Notes: generated by a model not told the origin, from the sequence alone. A DNA stretch of 64,000 nucleotides from Sporosarcina luteola (GCF_023715535.1 NZ_JAMBOI010000012.1:1-64000); one strand, 5' to 3'. Numbered from the stretch's first letter, positions 44,976 through 53,976 are shown. Program-made: numbers and translations.

Positions 44976-45053
44976 GTCCCCCCCTTTCTCAGCAAAGTTT
45001 TTACACTCCTCGTAGATGCGTTTGTTGAATAAATCAATAGACACGCGATAAAT

Positions 45054-45105
45054 AAAAAAGTTGGAGTCTTAGACAGATCTAATCTGAACTAATCTCCAAC
45101 TTTTT
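45054..45105. terminator. Terminator of the threonine aldolase gene
   Basis: AAAAAGTTGGAG / CTCCAACTTTTT outer stem with an inner AGAT..ATCT hairpin. Confidence 0.85.
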
Positions 45106-45122
45106 AATAATGCAGTTCCATA

Positions 45123-46163
45123 TTAACGATTTAACTTCTTAATATCCTCAATCAGTTTTTCAACATGGGCCTTTTTTGTTGCCCAACTCGTACAAAATCT
45201 CACAACACTTTGCGTATCATCAACTTTTTCCCAAAAAGAAAAAGAATACTTCCTGCCCAATTCACTCAACACATTATTCGGTAAAATGGGAAACTGTTGA
45301 TTTGTCTTGGAATCATATCTTAATGAAAATCCTTTTTCAACAAACGCTTCTCGAATCATCATCGCCAAGTCTACCGCATGCTTAGAAATCTCATCGTATA
45401 AGCCATCTTCAAACAAAGTTTCAAACTGGATTCCTAATAAGCGCCCCTTAGCTAGCATCCCGCCATTTTGTTTTATCATATACCGAAAGTCTTTTTTAAG
45501 GTCATCTTTTGTGATGACAACAGCTTCTCCAAACAAAGCTCCTATTTTCGTTCCGCCGATATAGAACACATCGCAAAGTCTTGCGATATCCCCTAAAGAT
45601 AGATCGTTGTCTTTTGAAGCGAGACCATACCCTAATCGAGCTCCGTCCATAAATAATGGCAAACCACATTCTCGGCAAACCTTGCTCAATTCCTCCAATT
45701 CGGATTTACTGTAAGTCGTCCCATTCTCGGAAGGGTGAGAAATGTAAACCAAACCCGGCTGAACCATATGCTCATGAGTGGCGTCATTCCAGTGAGCATT
45801 GTATAGTTCTTTTACTTGTTTTGCATTAATTTTTCCATCATCACTCGGCAAAGTAAGTACTTTATGTCCAGTGGATTCAATTGCTCCCGTTTCATGTCCT
45901 GCAATATGACCCGTAATTGCAGAAACTGCTCCTTGATGTGGGCGCAATATGGAAGAGATAATCGTAGTATTTGCTTGTGTTCCTCCAACTAAGAAGTGTA
46001 CATCTGCATTCTCTACATCACACGCTTCTCTAATATAACCCCTGGCCCGTTCACAATATTCATCCATGCCATATCCAGGCGTCTGTTCTTCATTGGTTTC
46101 CAGTAGTCGTTTCAGAATTTGTGTATGAGCACCTTCTGCATAATCACTTTCAAAACGTATCAT
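45123..46163 (-). CDS. Low-specificity L-threonine aldolase family enzyme
   Basis: PLP enzyme, 346 residues, splitting threonine or related beta-hydroxy amino acids to glycine and an aldehyde. The PLP Lys lies in YIGGTKIGALFGEAVV (near 204). SDYAEGAHTQILKRL, the VHFLVGGTQANTTIIS pocket and FMDGARLGYGLAS are family signatures. AAGGGTGG precedes the ATG. It stands alone at the edge of the accessory region. Confidence 0.92.
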   Translation of the reverse strand: MIRFESDYAEGAHTQILKRLLETNEEQTPGYGMDEYCERARGYIREACDVENADVHFLVGGTQANTTIISSILRPHQGAVSAITGHIAGHETGAIESTGHKVLTLPSDDGKINAKQVKELYNAHWNDATHEHMVQPGLVYISHPSENGTTYSKSELEELSKVCRECGLPLFMDGARLGYGLASKDNDLSLGDIARLCDVFYIGGTKIGALFGEAVVITKDDLKKDFRYMIKQNGGMLAKGRLLGIQFETLFEDGLYDEISKHAVDLAMMIREAFVEKGFSLRYDSKTNQQFPILPNNVLSELGRKYSFSFWEKVDDTQSVVRFCTSWATKKAHVEKLIEDIKKLNR

Positions 46164-46334
46164 TTATAATCCAACCACCCTTGCAGTAATTTCGTTAAAA
46201 CCTATTTTAAAATATATCTTCTTCTGAAAATAAAATTAAGTATATCTATCATCTAATCAAAGCCTGACTCCATCATGCAAATTATTTTAACCAAGATAGT
46301 CACAGGTATTTGGAACTGTATTATTTTTTCCGAT

Positions 46335-46665
46335 ATGTAGAGTATCCTTTTTGACCCCTCCCCTCTATATAGAGGGTGAAGGGGGATATGTAAATGACAC
46401 ACTACTTGAAAGAATACTCACGATTTAACACGATCGAAGAAATGGACGCTGGAGCTGAACAGCATACTATGAGCAACTGGGATGAGATGACAAAATCTGA
46501 TCGTCTATTTCTCGACGTCATCCGTCGATATTCAGTGAAATATGGGACTGCCCATTTGAAACACGGAACAATCGAAGAAGCGATCGGGAAATCCAATGTG
46601 ACAGTACTACGTGCAATCCGCAAACTCGTCAACTTAGGCATCATCGAGAAATTCCATTACATCCG
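46335..46665 (+). repeat. Duplicated promoter-plus-HTH segment, copy B
   Basis: Matches 33778-34104 through the upstream hairpin, ribosome binding site and first 90 codons, then similarity stops. Here the palindrome CCCCTCTATATAGAGGG is complete. Confidence 0.85.
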
Positions 46666-46678
46666 ACTGTATACATAA
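46394..46678 (+). pseudogene. Truncated HTH paralogue
   Basis: Ninety-four residues nearly identical to residues 1-91 of the 266-residue HTH protein at 33834, then RLYT and a stop. The whole winged helix (DRLFLDVIRRYSVKYGTAH, AIGKSNVTVLRAIRKL) is kept but the linker and C-terminal domain are gone. The break point is followed by another decayed gene. It may still make a DNA-binding fragment that competes with the full-length protein. Confidence 0.75.
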
Positions 46679-46881
46679 TGGATCCTTTGTTCTATCTAAT
46701 ACATTGATTAGTTGTTCAAACATATGATCCATCTCTGTTTTAGCTTTGGTGCATATTTAATCAAGAGATCAAGGAAACTTTCCCCTTCACCATTGTCAAG
46801 AACAGAATTTATTCTTCTTGCCATATAAACATCAATATTACACTGACCTTTAGTCTTACTATAGTAAGTCTCTCCACATCT
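46679..46881 (-). pseudogene. Decayed gene with frameshift
   Basis: On the minus strand one frame reads RCGETYYSKTKGQCNIDVYM and on to DNGEGESFLDLLIKYAPK; a shifted frame continues AKTEMDHMFEQLINVLDRTK. The join suggests one lost protein with a frameshift and no start. I do not recognise the family. Confidence 0.5.
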
Positions 46882-46911
46882 TCTCTAAAGTTTCTAACCA
46901 ATGACAGATAT

Positions 46912-46965
46912 AAAAAGGTACCGGTTTCCAGTACAATTCGAAATTGTATTGGAAACCGGTACCTT
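46912..46965 (-). terminator. Long-stem terminator
   Basis: AAGGTACCGGTTTCCA and AATTGTA arms pair over 23 positions with one mismatch; a T-run follows on the minus strand. It ends the 59-residue gene's transcript. Confidence 0.85.
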
Positions 46966-47106
46966 GAATTAATTGTTTATCATATTTTGGAAATAAAGCA
47001 TATGCCTGAAAATAGAAAGCTCATACACAAACTAGAAATACCAATACTTCCTATTATATTAGCTATTGCAAGTTAATACCCACGGAATTTTCTATCATTA
47101 ATCTGT

Positions 47107-47286
47107 TTAAACAAATTGATACTTACTAATTTTTTTTTTATTTCCTTGGTTCTTTTGTTGATATTCATTATATTTTTTTGTGAATTCGGGAGTTATCTCA
47201 GGTTCACTAGGCATACTCTCAGCAACACATTTTATGAATTGCTCATCTTTGAGGTTATTAATCATATTACCAAATATGCTTACCAT
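47107..47286 (-). CDS. Small charged protein behind the zeta-like gene
   Basis: A 59-residue protein with AGGGGGAG seven nt before its ATG. The N-half is amphipathic (MVSIFGNMINNLKDEQFIKC), the middle is acidic and Pro-rich (AESMPSEPEITPEFTKKY), and the end is Lys/Asn/Gln-rich. It lies 95 nt behind the zeta-like gene on the same strand and before a terminator. No family is recognised. An antitoxin role is only a guess from position. Confidence 0.6.
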   Translation of the reverse strand: MVSIFGNMINNLKDEQFIKCVAESMPSEPEITPEFTKKYNEYQQKNQGNKKKISKYQFV

Positions 47287-47381
47287 ATAATCTCCCCCTA
47301 TGTTTTAAACCTTCTATCCATTATATACCCCTAATGTGAAAAAAAATACATGTTTTTCAAAATTAAATCACTTAACTCATT

Positions 47382-48116
47382 TTATGATTCAACTTTTTCC
47401 ATAAATAATCTGTATTCTTCAAAATTATAAGCTTTTAACTTGTTTATTTCCTTTAATGCAAAAGGATCGATATCGATATTAGAAGAAAAATTCTTAGAGT
47501 TATTAAACATAATTGCTTCATCAAACTGAGGGACTAGTCTATGGAATGTTTTAGCAGACATTATGTTTGTTTTTCTAATAATGTCTTCAGGAACTGCTCG
47601 TCCTGTAGACTTCGCACGAGTAAACGCTCTTCTTAAAGCTACTTCCAAGTCTATATCCACGTATAAAGCACTAATATTAAATTTTGCTGTTTTCAGATGT
47701 TCAATTATTGTATTGTATTTATCAAAATTCGACATAGTACCATCATAAATAAAAGAGTAATTTCTGGATATACAGTACTCTAATAATGTTTTAGCAATAA
47801 ATCCACTTTCCTCATGGACAATATCGGCTGCATCTAAATTCTCATCTTCAATTGCAGCAACATATTCAGGTAATTCTTCTTTAATATTATCAGAGTCTAT
47901 TAAAACATAATCTTCCTCTGTAGATGATAAGAATAATTTTTCCACAAAAAATGATTTTCCTGAACCTGAACCTCCCGCAGTTAATACAGCAGACGAGGGT
48001 ATTTTGGAAATACTAGTATCGGTTTTTTTTAATATTATGAGTTTATGTAATTCTTTTCTTTCTTCAACATATTCAGAATTGATTTGATAGATGGCAGCTG
48101 TCGGTATATAATTCAT
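47382..48116 (-). CDS. Zeta-toxin-like P-loop kinase
   Basis: A 244-residue kinase resembling zeta toxins, which phosphorylate UDP-N-acetylglucosamine and block wall synthesis. Seen in order: Walker A GGSGSGKS near 49, DSDNIKEELPEY, HEESG, FIYDGTM and RAFTRAKSTGRAVPEDI. All kinase residues look intact. No epsilon-type antitoxin is encoded upstream: the 860 bp before it holds only gene remnants. The site GGGGG is about 16 nt from the ATG, so translation may be weak. Non-toxic zeta-like kinases also exist. Confidence 0.75.
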   Translation of the reverse strand: MNYIPTAAIYQINSEYVEERKELHKLIILKKTDTSISKIPSSAVLTAGGSGSGKSFFVEKLFLSSTEEDYVLIDSDNIKEELPEYVAAIEDENLDAADIVHEESGFIAKTLLEYCISRNYSFIYDGTMSNFDKYNTIIEHLKTAKFNISALYVDIDLEVALRRAFTRAKSTGRAVPEDIIRKTNIMSAKTFHRLVPQFDEAIMFNNSKNFSSNIDIDPFALKEINKLKAYNFEEYRLFMEKVES

Positions 48117-48337
48117 AATTTATATAAATACCCCCTTAGGATAATTTCTGCACAAAATCTAATCTTATAGAAAATAAACTCATAGGTCTAAAATTCAATA
48201 ACAGGGCATTTTGAGTTATTTTTTAGTATTTCTAGCAGAACTTTATTGAATATTATCATTATACAGTACTTGGAGATAATTCCTATGATTTATATTTGTT
48301 ATTTCGCGGGATTTATAAACTCATTAGTTCAGCAACA

Positions 48338-48552
48338 ATTGACTACTTGCGATTTGCGGGCATGTTTCCGTTAATGAAGGCCTCTTGAGCGCTATCCTGA
48401 TAATCTCTTACAACTGCCTCAGGAGGAGACCTTACTCTATCACATTAATAGGTGAGCCTAACAAAGCCACATTGGAGTTTGAACTGCTAGGCAGATTCAT
48501 CAGCTTACGCTGCGAAATGCTAGGTTGTTGTTTGTTTTGCCGTTAGTATTTC
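48338..48552 (-). pseudogene. ssrA fragment (third tmRNA copy, decayed)
   Basis: Similar to the inside of the two ssrA genes downstream, from just before the tag region to near the 3' third. Both tRNA-like ends are missing. The tag frame starts GKTNNNLAF, but one inserted T shifts the last codons, so the degradation signal is lost. Confidence 0.85.
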
Positions 48553-48775
48553 ACCAAAATGTCACTAGGATACACCTTCCCCATTGCATAAGGTTATTCA
48601 TGTTACCCATTTCGATTTTCTTCAGTATTGCAATCAATTGATGTAATTCTTGGTCAGTTAACATTGCAAATTGATGGGCTTTACTTTGCAGTTTTATTCC
48701 TTCTTCGGTAAGTGTTGGTGAATTATTTTCTGACGAAGATGAAACACAACTTGTAGAAAGTGGAAATCTCTTCCA
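48551..48775 (-). pseudogene. C-terminal remnant, perhaps of a MarR-type regulator
   Basis: An open frame of about 74 codons without a start. It reads LTEEGIKLQSKAHQFAMLTD and QELHQLIAILKKIE, which is like the wing and last helix of MarR proteins. Confidence 0.35.
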
Positions 48776-48801
48776 CTATACAACGAATATATTGTTTTAG
48801 A

Positions 48802-48900
48802 TTTACAATAACAAGCATTAGTACAACCTTAATTGAGTTAGATCTTATTGATGAGTTCAGGTTATCTGTTTATCCAGTTGTATTAGAAAAAGGATATTGA
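48802..48900 (+). pseudogene. C-terminal remnant of a dihydrofolate reductase/RibD-like gene
   Basis: The frame reads STTLIELDLIDEFRLSVYPV then VLEKGY and stop, matching the end of the RibD C-terminal/DHFR family (LIDEFRL..PVVLGKG). The rest of the gene is absent. Confidence 0.6.
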
Positions 48901-48933
48901 ACAGGAGTTCTACTCTTGTCCAATATCCTTTTG
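48886..48933. terminator. Terminator behind the KAP gene
   Basis: AAAAGGATATTG / CAATATCCTTTT stem with inner ACAgGAGT/ACTCtTGT pairs. Confidence 0.8.
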
Positions 48934-48975
48934 TCTACACTCTGACAATGCATACTTGTAATGTTCGCATGTTAA

Positions 48976-51561
48976 TTATAATTTGGGCTTGCGATTTGAA
49001 TTTAAAAGATTTTGAGTAAATACTCCAGTTTCGCCCCAGTCATCTCTAATATCGTCTTTAAAGTTATTATAAACTTCCAGAATAAATTCTTGATCCTTGG
49101 TTTTAACCTCGGCGTTTTTTAGAATTTCATCAATAACATCAACAGTTGTGAAGTGATTGATATTTTTCTTTGAAATAGAGTATTTAATGGTAGATCCCAT
49201 AGATGTGTTGGTAATATCGTAAAGAAATCTAAATATATTTTCTTCGTTAATTATCCTTTTGAAGTATTGCTTTAATACAGGCTCATCCTCTTTATATAAA
49301 CTGTATAATCCCCAAATATTCTTAGGGGAATAAATAGCGTCATTATACAAATTTAATGATTGATTAATTATATTTTCACCCATACTTTTATATACTTCTA
49401 ATAGTTTGTCTTCTCTACCAGCAATACATTTACCTTCTTTATCACTTTCAAACCAGTAAAGGATACTATTTATGTACTGCAGTTTATTATAACTTGTTCT
49501 AATAGTTTCAAGGAAAGTATTATAGTCACCTTCAGTAATTCTTTGGAGTAATTCCCAAATGATTATTTCCAACCTACTTTTAGCGTTTAGAGACATAAAA
49601 CTCATAGAATCATTGACATTTTCCAAGTTATTGAACAGTAATATTGTTAAATCATAAAGAGTCTGTTCATTAAAATTCTCTACATATAACTGTAGTCGTT
49701 CCATTAGTTCTTGATGGTAAGAATAATGAACTGATTCCAATAGTTCTTTAAACAAAATAACTTTGCTGTTCAATTCTTCTTGTGAATTAATTTGATCAAC
49801 AAATATATCGATTAAATTACCTATCTCTAAATAATCATTAGAACTTTGTGTGAAGTATAAATTAAAGTATTTGGCACTACATATACTTTTACTCTTTGCT
49901 ATTTCAGGATAACTGGAATCAGAAACAATGAAGTTACTATCATTTTCGAGATTTTGGCCTGCTGAGTATTTTTTTACATAAGGAAAGATATCCTTCAATA
50001 AATCGATGTATTCCGAGTTACAGTTATCCTTAAATAATTCATCAAAAAATTCTTTCCCTGTATTATTTAATGTAAGTTTATCAAATGATGTCGCAAAGAT
50101 TTCAGTATCAGACATTTTATCATGGGATATGAAAAATTTCCTGTTTTTATAAATGCTCTCATACAGATTTAAATTGTTTAGACGAATATATTCGATAGAA
50201 AGTAGGTCTTTTTTATTTAATCTGTTTAGGTTGTTGAATGGAAGGCTCAAGACAGAATTAATGAATCTCTTAAAGTCTCTAATATCAGAAATGTGATTTG
50301 AAACAAAATTACTTAATGACTTATAGTGGGTTAGTTCTTTTTCTTTTTCTCCGTATGAAATAAGTATATTATTCATACATCTTGTGACTAAGTCATTTAA
50401 TACTGATTTATCTATTTCTGGAACTCGAACCTGCATTTGTATTACTTTCTTTAGATACTGATAGTCAATGTTATGGTTGTCAACTAATATCCTTTGCACA
50501 CGATTATTATCAAAAGAAAGAACATAAATAACTCTTTCAAAGTCAAATACATTTCCTATAAGTTTAAATAAGAGAATTATATTTTGGCTTTCAGCTCTAT
50601 CAATATTATCTATAAAAAAAATGACCTTTTTCCCCGATAACCTTAGATAATCATTAATTCTGTTTTTTAAAGAGTCAATAGTATCAGTACTTACAAACAG
50701 ATTTTTGAATAAAGAGGTTTTCTGACTCCCGAAAATGCCAACATAGAACGATTGGGCCATTTGCTTGGTCGTCGATGTACTAATCTTAAGCCCGGATTTT
50801 TGTATAATATAGTCAAACATACTATAAAAAAGCGCCTCTTGATTGGAATATGACCAAGGATCAAGTTCATCAATAATAATAATATCTTCATTATTATCTA
50901 TTAGTTTATTTTTCACATTATTAATTATTGTTGTTTTCCCACTTCCCCAATTCCCCTCTAAACTTATAACAAAGCCTTTTTCAGGATTAGAATTTTGAAT
51001 GGTGTTATAGAGAATATTTATGGTGCTGCCCCTACTTAACAAATCATATTGAACATCATTTTCATCGACTAATATTGGCTTCCCTTGTATTGAAAAATCA
51101 CCATCATAAATTCTTTTTAAGTCAATTATATTCGATTGATATTCAATGGTTTTTTTTGTGAATTTATTTAAATTATATATTCTAGCGGCTAAATATATAA
51201 ATAATAGTACCGTTGCAAATATTATAATACAGATTTTGTATACTTCTAAAATTGAGTAGTAAGCTAAAATTCCGGTGTACGTCGTTAAGGAGAGTAGAAG
51301 TGTTAAGGCTAATGCATCAATAATATTTATTGAGATAATCTTAAGTGCATCAACCAAATGTAATTCAATTGCTAATAGTAACAGAAATAAGCTTAAAGCA
51401 ATAAAAATAATTAAAGTAGTTCTAATATCAAACATAAAGAAGTATTTTGAGGGGAGATTCAGTAGGTCTATAATCGTAAAACCAGTAGTTACAAATAACG
51501 TATATTTAAAGATTTGCACAAGACTATAATACTGCCTAAAGGAATTAATATAGTTTTTCAA
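48976..51561 (-). CDS. Membrane KAP-family P-loop NTPase
   Basis: An 861-residue STAND-like NTPase of the KAP family. Residues 1-145 include four or five hydrophobic helices. The ATPase has Walker A LEGNWGSGKTT (near 203), IIIDELDPWSYSNQEALF and Walker B VIFFIDNIDRAES (near 310), then RDFKRFINSVLSLP, a typical KAP element. A long C-terminal helical part (490-861) could sense a ligand. It starts TTG behind AGGAGG. It is much more AT-rich than the flanking core genes and sits among gene debris, so it was probably acquired. KAP proteins often occur in phage-defence islands. Confidence 0.85.
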   Translation of the reverse strand: MKNYINSFRQYYSLVQIFKYTLFVTTGFTIIDLLNLPSKYFFMFDIRTTLIIFIALSLFLLLLAIELHLVDALKIISINIIDALALTLLLSLTTYTGILAYYSILEVYKICIIIFATVLLFIYLAARIYNLNKFTKKTIEYQSNIIDLKRIYDGDFSIQGKPILVDENDVQYDLLSRGSTINILYNTIQNSNPEKGFVISLEGNWGSGKTTIINNVKNKLIDNNEDIIIIDELDPWSYSNQEALFYSMFDYIIQKSGLKISTSTTKQMAQSFYVGIFGSQKTSLFKNLFVSTDTIDSLKNRINDYLRLSGKKVIFFIDNIDRAESQNIILLFKLIGNVFDFERVIYVLSFDNNRVQRILVDNHNIDYQYLKKVIQMQVRVPEIDKSVLNDLVTRCMNNILISYGEKEKELTHYKSLSNFVSNHISDIRDFKRFINSVLSLPFNNLNRLNKKDLLSIEYIRLNNLNLYESIYKNRKFFISHDKMSDTEIFATSFDKLTLNNTGKEFFDELFKDNCNSEYIDLLKDIFPYVKKYSAGQNLENDSNFIVSDSSYPEIAKSKSICSAKYFNLYFTQSSNDYLEIGNLIDIFVDQINSQEELNSKVILFKELLESVHYSYHQELMERLQLYVENFNEQTLYDLTILLFNNLENVNDSMSFMSLNAKSRLEIIIWELLQRITEGDYNTFLETIRTSYNKLQYINSILYWFESDKEGKCIAGREDKLLEVYKSMGENIINQSLNLYNDAIYSPKNIWGLYSLYKEDEPVLKQYFKRIINEENIFRFLYDITNTSMGSTIKYSISKKNINHFTTVDVIDEILKNAEVKTKDQEFILEVYNNFKDDIRDDWGETGVFTQNLLNSNRKPKL

Positions 51562-51821
51562 ATTTATCCTCCTAGTATATGAGTTAATAGACCAACACCT
51601 TTCATAATAAGCATACCTAAAGGTTCATTAGTGTTCAACCGATGTATCATTTGTCACCGGAATATACGAACAACCCATGGAGGCTCGGTGTCAAATTGTA
51701 AACTAATCATTACAATCTAAAAGTAAATAAGTTAAAGCGTTCGCTTCCTAGGTAGAGTCTGTTGGGAATTTAAGTGGGTTTGGCGCAAACCATCATTTAC
51801 GCAAAGACTTGAATTTCTAAA

Positions 51822-51947
51822 TATGCAGTTGTGGAGCAACCGAAAACATACTTAGCAAATTCCCCACAATTGTTTGATGAGAGTGGAAAGGTTAATGAAG
51901 GAACTACAGAGTTTTTACAGTCCTTCGTAAATTCTTTATTGATTTAA
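51822..51947 (+). pseudogene. C-terminal remnant of an NAD(P)H-dependent FMN reductase
   Basis: The frame YAVVEQPKTYLANSPQLFDE then SGKVNEGTTEFLQSFVNSLL ends in a stop. This matches the C-terminus of NADPH-dependent FMN reductases/azoreductases (LFDE.G...T.EFLQSFV). No start or flavin motif remains. The flanking 51562-51821 shows no gene. Confidence 0.6.
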
Positions 51948-51965
51948 TTAATAGACACAATAGAT

Positions 51966-52013
51966 AAAAATAAAAAGAAGCAGTATCTCTCCAACGGAGA
52001 GTCCGTGCTTCTT
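51966..52013 (-). terminator. Terminator of ssrA copy 2
   Basis: AGAAGCA / TGCTTCT outer and TCTCTC / GGAGAG inner stem, then TTTTTATTTTTA on the minus strand. Confidence 0.8.
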
Positions 52014-52038
52014 TCTGTGCTGTTTTCCATAAAACTTA

Positions 52039-52396
52039 TGGAGACGGCGGGAGTCAAACCCGAGTCCAAAGGCTCTGCTACTTCAGCCTCTACGCGTGTA
52101 GATTGACTACTTGCGATTCGCGCTGCATTATGCCGTCAATCAAGGCGTCTTGAGCGCTATCCTGATAATCTCTTGCAACGGCCTCAGGAGGCGACCGTTA
52201 CCGTATCCCACTAATAGGTGAGCCTAACAATGCCACATGGGCGATGGAACTGCTAGGCAGATTCATCAGCTTACGCTACGAATGCTAGGTTGTTGTTTGT
52301 TTTGCCAGTTATTATTAACTACCGTTGCTGACGGAGTCGAGCCCTCCGACGCGCAGCTCAAGCCCAGACCACCCCTGTCGAATCCGTAACGTCCCC
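52039..52396 (-). ncRNA. Second tmRNA gene, near-complete, with altered tag and T-arm
   Basis: A full-length relative of the ssrA gene at 55670 (358 nt). The acceptor stem GGGGACG/CGTCTCC is intact. The tag frame is GKTNNNLAFVA plus stop, so the protease signal would end VA, not AA. The T-loop is TTTGACT instead of TTCGACT and the T-stem has a terminal mismatch, so charging or folding may be impaired. It has its own terminator. It could be a decaying copy or a specialised tmRNA. Confidence 0.85.
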
Positions 52397-52512
52397 GTTT
52401 AGCCACGTTCACTTCTTTTTGAATAATTAACCCGCTTTCGTAAAAAATAACAATGGTGATAATAATTAGCCTTTGATATCAACACGAAGGAATACAAAAA
52501 GGAGATGAACGG

Positions 52513-53382
52513 ATGAAAGATCTACTATTCAAGTGGTTGTTGGTTACGGGGGTTTTATTTAGTTTTCATATTACAGATCTCTTAACTGTTCATGCGAATG
52601 AGGAACCCTTGATAAATGTATCGCGACAATTGTCGAAAGCGGTCATACAAGAGGATCCGGAAGAAGACTTGCCTGACCTTGACGGAGGATCTGAAAATTC
52701 CGGGAGGGAACGTCAGCAGCCCGTTGACCTACGAATTTTACAACAGCGGTATCCAGATATCTTTTTCTTGCAAGGCCCTACCGATGAAAAACGAGTTGCA
52801 TTAACTTTTGATGATGGTCCTGACCCGCGTTTTTCAAATGATGTATTAGATGTATTGAAACAGTACAATGTACCAGCAACATTCTTCGTGTTAGGTTCAA
52901 GAGCCGTTGCTAATCCCGAAATTGTCAAGCGGATGCAAAACGAGGGTCATGTAATCGGAAACCATACCTACGCCCATCCTAACCTTGTCGAAGAATCCGA
53001 CCTCGATACCCTAGAGCAGGAAGTAACTAAAACGGAGGACGCTCTTAACGAGATTATTGGGTACCGGACAAAATTATTTAGACCACCGTATGGCTTCTTA
53101 TACAATGAATTAGTCGAAAAGCTACGCGACATGAACTATTTCGTGATTGGCTGGTCGGTTGATTCGTTGGATTGGCAGGAAGACCCGCCGGAAGTTATTG
53201 CTTCAAATGTGTTAGACATTATTCATCCAGGCGCGATTATTCTCATGCACGATGGAGCAGAATCGGGTGGAGATCGGACCAATACAATCAAATCGCTTCA
53301 ACAAATTATTCCGGCACTGCAAGAGCAAGGGTACGAGTTTGTCACAGTTCCGGAATTGTTGAATATTCCCTTAAAGAAATAG
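52513..53382 (+). CDS. Exported polysaccharide deacetylase
   Basis: A 289-residue NodB-domain enzyme removing acetyl groups from peptidoglycan or another amino-sugar polymer. A signal peptide is visible (LLFKWLLVTGVLFSFHITDLL). After an acidic linker come ALTFDDGPDP (metal Asp-Asp), GNHTYAHPNL (H-x3-H), LFRPPYGF, GWSVDSLDW and ILMHDG, all catalytic motifs in order. GGAGATGAACGG precedes the ATG. It lies between ssrA copy 2 and an ssrA 3' scrap, so it may have come in with the duplication. Confidence 0.92.
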   Translation: MKDLLFKWLLVTGVLFSFHITDLLTVHANEEPLINVSRQLSKAVIQEDPEEDLPDLDGGSENSGRERQQPVDLRILQQRYPDIFFLQGPTDEKRVALTFDDGPDPRFSNDVLDVLKQYNVPATFFVLGSRAVANPEIVKRMQNEGHVIGNHTYAHPNLVEESDLDTLEQEVTKTEDALNEIIGYRTKLFRPPYGFLYNELVEKLRDMNYFVIGWSVDSLDWQEDPPEVIASNVLDIIHPGAIILMHDGAESGGDRTNTIKSLQQIIPALQEQGYEFVTVPELLNIPLKK

Positions 53383-53415
53383 AAGGTCTCCCTTCTATTT
53401 CTTATTCTTTTTTTC
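53374..53415 (+). terminator. Terminator of the deacetylase gene
   Basis: AAGAAATAGAAGG / CCTTCTATTTCTT stem followed by ATTCTTTTTTT. Confidence 0.85.
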
Positions 53416-53464
53416 TCAATTCAATATGCAGTACATTAAATTTAAACAGGACAACTTAGAATAA

Positions 53465-53503
53465 GAAAAAACATAGGGAGATTTTAGTCTTCCTATGTTT
53501 TCA
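53465..53503 (-). terminator. Terminator of the 50-residue gene
   Basis: AAAACATAGGaAgA / TcTcCCTATGTTTT stem on the minus strand, followed by TTC. Confidence 0.75.
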
Positions 53504-53506
53504 TTC

Positions 53507-53659
53507 CTATTCTTTATCTGTTTGTTTTTGCTTTTTTTTCAAATACTCCGCACGTAGCTTTGCCAGTTGTTGCTTTTTATCAAATTTGGCCGGCTTGTTT
53601 TTTTCATGATACTTTGTCACAGCCGCTTTACCTTTGTTATCCAATTGATATTTTCCCAC
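53507..53659 (-). CDS. Small basic protein
   Basis: A 50-residue protein, GTG start behind TAGGTG. It is Lys/Gln-rich (MGKYQLDNKGKAAVTKYHEK, then FDKKQQLAKLRAEYLKKK) and probably helical. Its own terminator follows. Similar small basic proteins are common and uncharacterised in Bacillales. Upstream, 53660-53949 holds no gene that I can see. Confidence 0.65.
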   Translation of the reverse strand: MGKYQLDNKGKAAVTKYHEKNKPAKFDKKQQLAKLRAEYLKKKQKQTDKE

Positions 53660-53949
53660 TTTTTTCACCTACTTTTCTTTTCTCATCTTTAAGTGAGCCA
53701 ATTCAACAAATATAATGTACCTTATTTAATGAAGTATACCTTTTATCTTTATTAGTGTATAGAATGATGGTGTAAGAACCTCATTCTAATGTGCTTAGTA
53801 CATTTTAGATGAGCGAGCAAAGCTTTTATTAATAATCATTTTATCCATCCTATAACTTAAAACTAGGGATATTGCCCAAGAGTCCAGCTCCGTTAATACC
53901 CCTATCTTTTTAAATCATTGTTACGACTATAATTATCAGCCATATTATC

Positions 53950-53976
53950 TATGAAGACGGCGGAAGTCGAACTACC
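53950..53976 (-). repeat. Scrap of an ssrA 3' end
   Basis: TATGAAGACGGCGGAAGTCG and the next seven bases match the 3' terminal T-arm/acceptor region of both ssrA copies with about four changes. It lies between them and may be an old attachment-site remnant. Confidence 0.55.

Noticed and set aside
44808..45032. 74-codon plus-strand frame
   Set aside because: No ribosome binding site is present. The opposite strand carries a better supported short frame.
47116..47334. 72-codon plus-strand frame
   Set aside because: It is antisense to the 59-residue gene, which has a good ribosome binding site, and is only a Phe/Leu-rich AT effect.
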